Below, one piece after another: positions 15,434-15,964 of a DNA stretch of 15,964 nt; the stretch's first letter is position 1, and each line of letters starts with the position of its first letter. The stretch is from the NCBI GenBank assembly GCA_030529205.1, contig JAUMXJ010000008.1, positions 1 through 15,964 on the forward strand, written 5' to 3'. The stretch is from Bacillota bacterium (lineage in GTDB: Bacteria; Bacillota; Clostridia; Peptostreptococcales; Acidaminobacteraceae). A model generated the notes under the pieces. The model did not search any database. It worked only from the letters and a program-made list of their open reading frames with translations, and was not told the DNA's origin. The position numbers and the translations under genes are program-made.

Positions 15434-15964
15434 AGTTCAGGTCCTTTTATCAGCCAAAAGTCTTGCATAATAATATTTTTAATATCTACGAAGACTTTGT
15501 TGAGGTCATCTACATTTTCGTCCGAAAACTTGATCACCTGCTTCGGAAAATCACTTCTCTCAATACCGCAGCATTCCGCAATATAGTCGACACCGCCATT
15601 GTCTTTTTTTACCTTACTGAATCCGATTACAAAAGTCTTTTTTACGCCCGTATTCTTAAGTTTGGTACCATAGTGCTTAATCGATCTGCCTTCAAAGGAC
15701 TGAATGATATCATTGACATCATCCGTATTGACATTGTCGTAATTGTGATAAGTGGCAAGGTGCACATCTCGGAAAAAGTAGGTATTTCCCCCCATCACAT
15801 AAGTCCTCGGATTTCCGTTTTTGTCCTGTGTATAGTAATTTCCCCCGAAGTCATAGAATGCATACATCGATGTATCGGCGGGATCGATACTGTGCGTCTT
15901 CAACATAAAGAGAGGCGTATAAGTCGGAACTCCGTCGCAGAGAATGACGACATAGTGACTGATG
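15430..15964 (-). CDS. vWA-domain protein, probable modular pilin (5' part beyond window)
   Basis: The frame is open to the window edge, so only the last 177 residues are seen. It begins ISHYVVILCDGVPTY, the central strand of a von Willebrand factor A domain; the Asp of CDGVP corresponds to the third metal-site (MIDAS) motif. A long insert of roughly 80 residues rich in Tyr, Asn and Gly follows. The classical last strands and helix come next: KTFVIGFSK, YIAECCG and DDLNKVFVDIKNII, each a normal vWA signature. Only about 8 residues follow the domain, so the vWA domain is C-terminal. It overlaps the giant prepilin gene by 4 bp (ATGA). By analogy with PilB of Streptococcus sanguinis it should carry a prepilin leader and be an adhesive minor pilin, but the N-terminus that would prove this is outside the window. 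Confidence 0.8.
   Translation of the reverse strand, partial: ISHYVVILCDGVPTYTPLFMLKTHSIDPADTSMYAFYDFGGNYYTQDKNGNPRTYVMGGNTYFFRDVHLATYHNYDNVNTDDVNDIIQSFEGRSIKHYGTKLKNTGVKKTFVIGFSKVKKDNGGVDYIAECCGIERSDFPKQVIKFSDENVDDLNKVFVDIKNIIMQDFWLIKGPEL

Noticed and set aside
1..15964. CRISPR arrays, tRNA or rRNA genes, transposases, prophage genes
   Set aside because: No regular spaced repeats, no cloverleaf or rRNA stretches and no recombinase motifs were recognised on either strand.

Overview
The window is protein-coding DNA from a low-to-mid GC bacterium, probably a member of the Bacillota (Clostridia/Tissierellia-like). The evidence is strong AGGAGG-type ribosome binding sites, sigma-A promoters with perfect or extended -10 boxes, S-layer-homology (SLH) domains, a divergent topoisomerase IV pair of clostridial style, and type IV pilus genes with no secretin in view. 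All recognised genes lie on the minus strand, so transcription runs from high to low coordinates. I see no rRNA, tRNA, CRISPR array, insertion sequence or phage gene.

Right two thirds (15964 to 7518): the downstream part of a type IV pilus (T4P) operon. In transcription order: the C-terminal half of a von Willebrand factor A (vWA) domain protein cut by the window edge; an 890-residue prepilin with a normal class III leader and two lectin/LamG-like modules; a PilM-PilN fusion; a PilO-like protein with an added C-terminal jelly-roll-like domain; a secreted SLH-domain protein; and a short prepilin peptidase. Four of the five junctions are overlaps or gaps of 28 bp or less. The fifth, an 80 bp gap before pilM-pilN, holds a possible internal promoter. 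The ATPases, the PilC-type platform protein and the major pilin are not in the window and would be expected upstream, beyond the right edge.

Middle (7517 to 5533): a single MFS transporter gene with its own extended -10 promoter, then a short ssb gene without the usual acidic C-terminal tip. The ssb gene has a strong promoter, nearby palindromes and a rho-independent terminator. The ssb 3' region contains two further hairpins of unknown role.

Left third (5532 to 1): parE and parC, a divergent type IIA topoisomerase pair, then a small membrane protein of unknown function and glyA (serine hydroxymethyltransferase, cut by the left edge). A near-consensus promoter embedded in the 3' end of parC can drive the small gene plus glyA independently.

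The most interesting system is the pilus. A vWA protein and a lectin-like giant pilin lie in tandem, a layout like the modular adhesive tip pilins PilB/PilC of Streptococcus sanguinis. They are combined with a rewired alignment complex (PilM-PilN fusion, decorated PilO) and a co-encoded SLH protein that could tie the machine to the cell wall or S-layer. The role of the SLH protein in pilus export or anchoring is inference.
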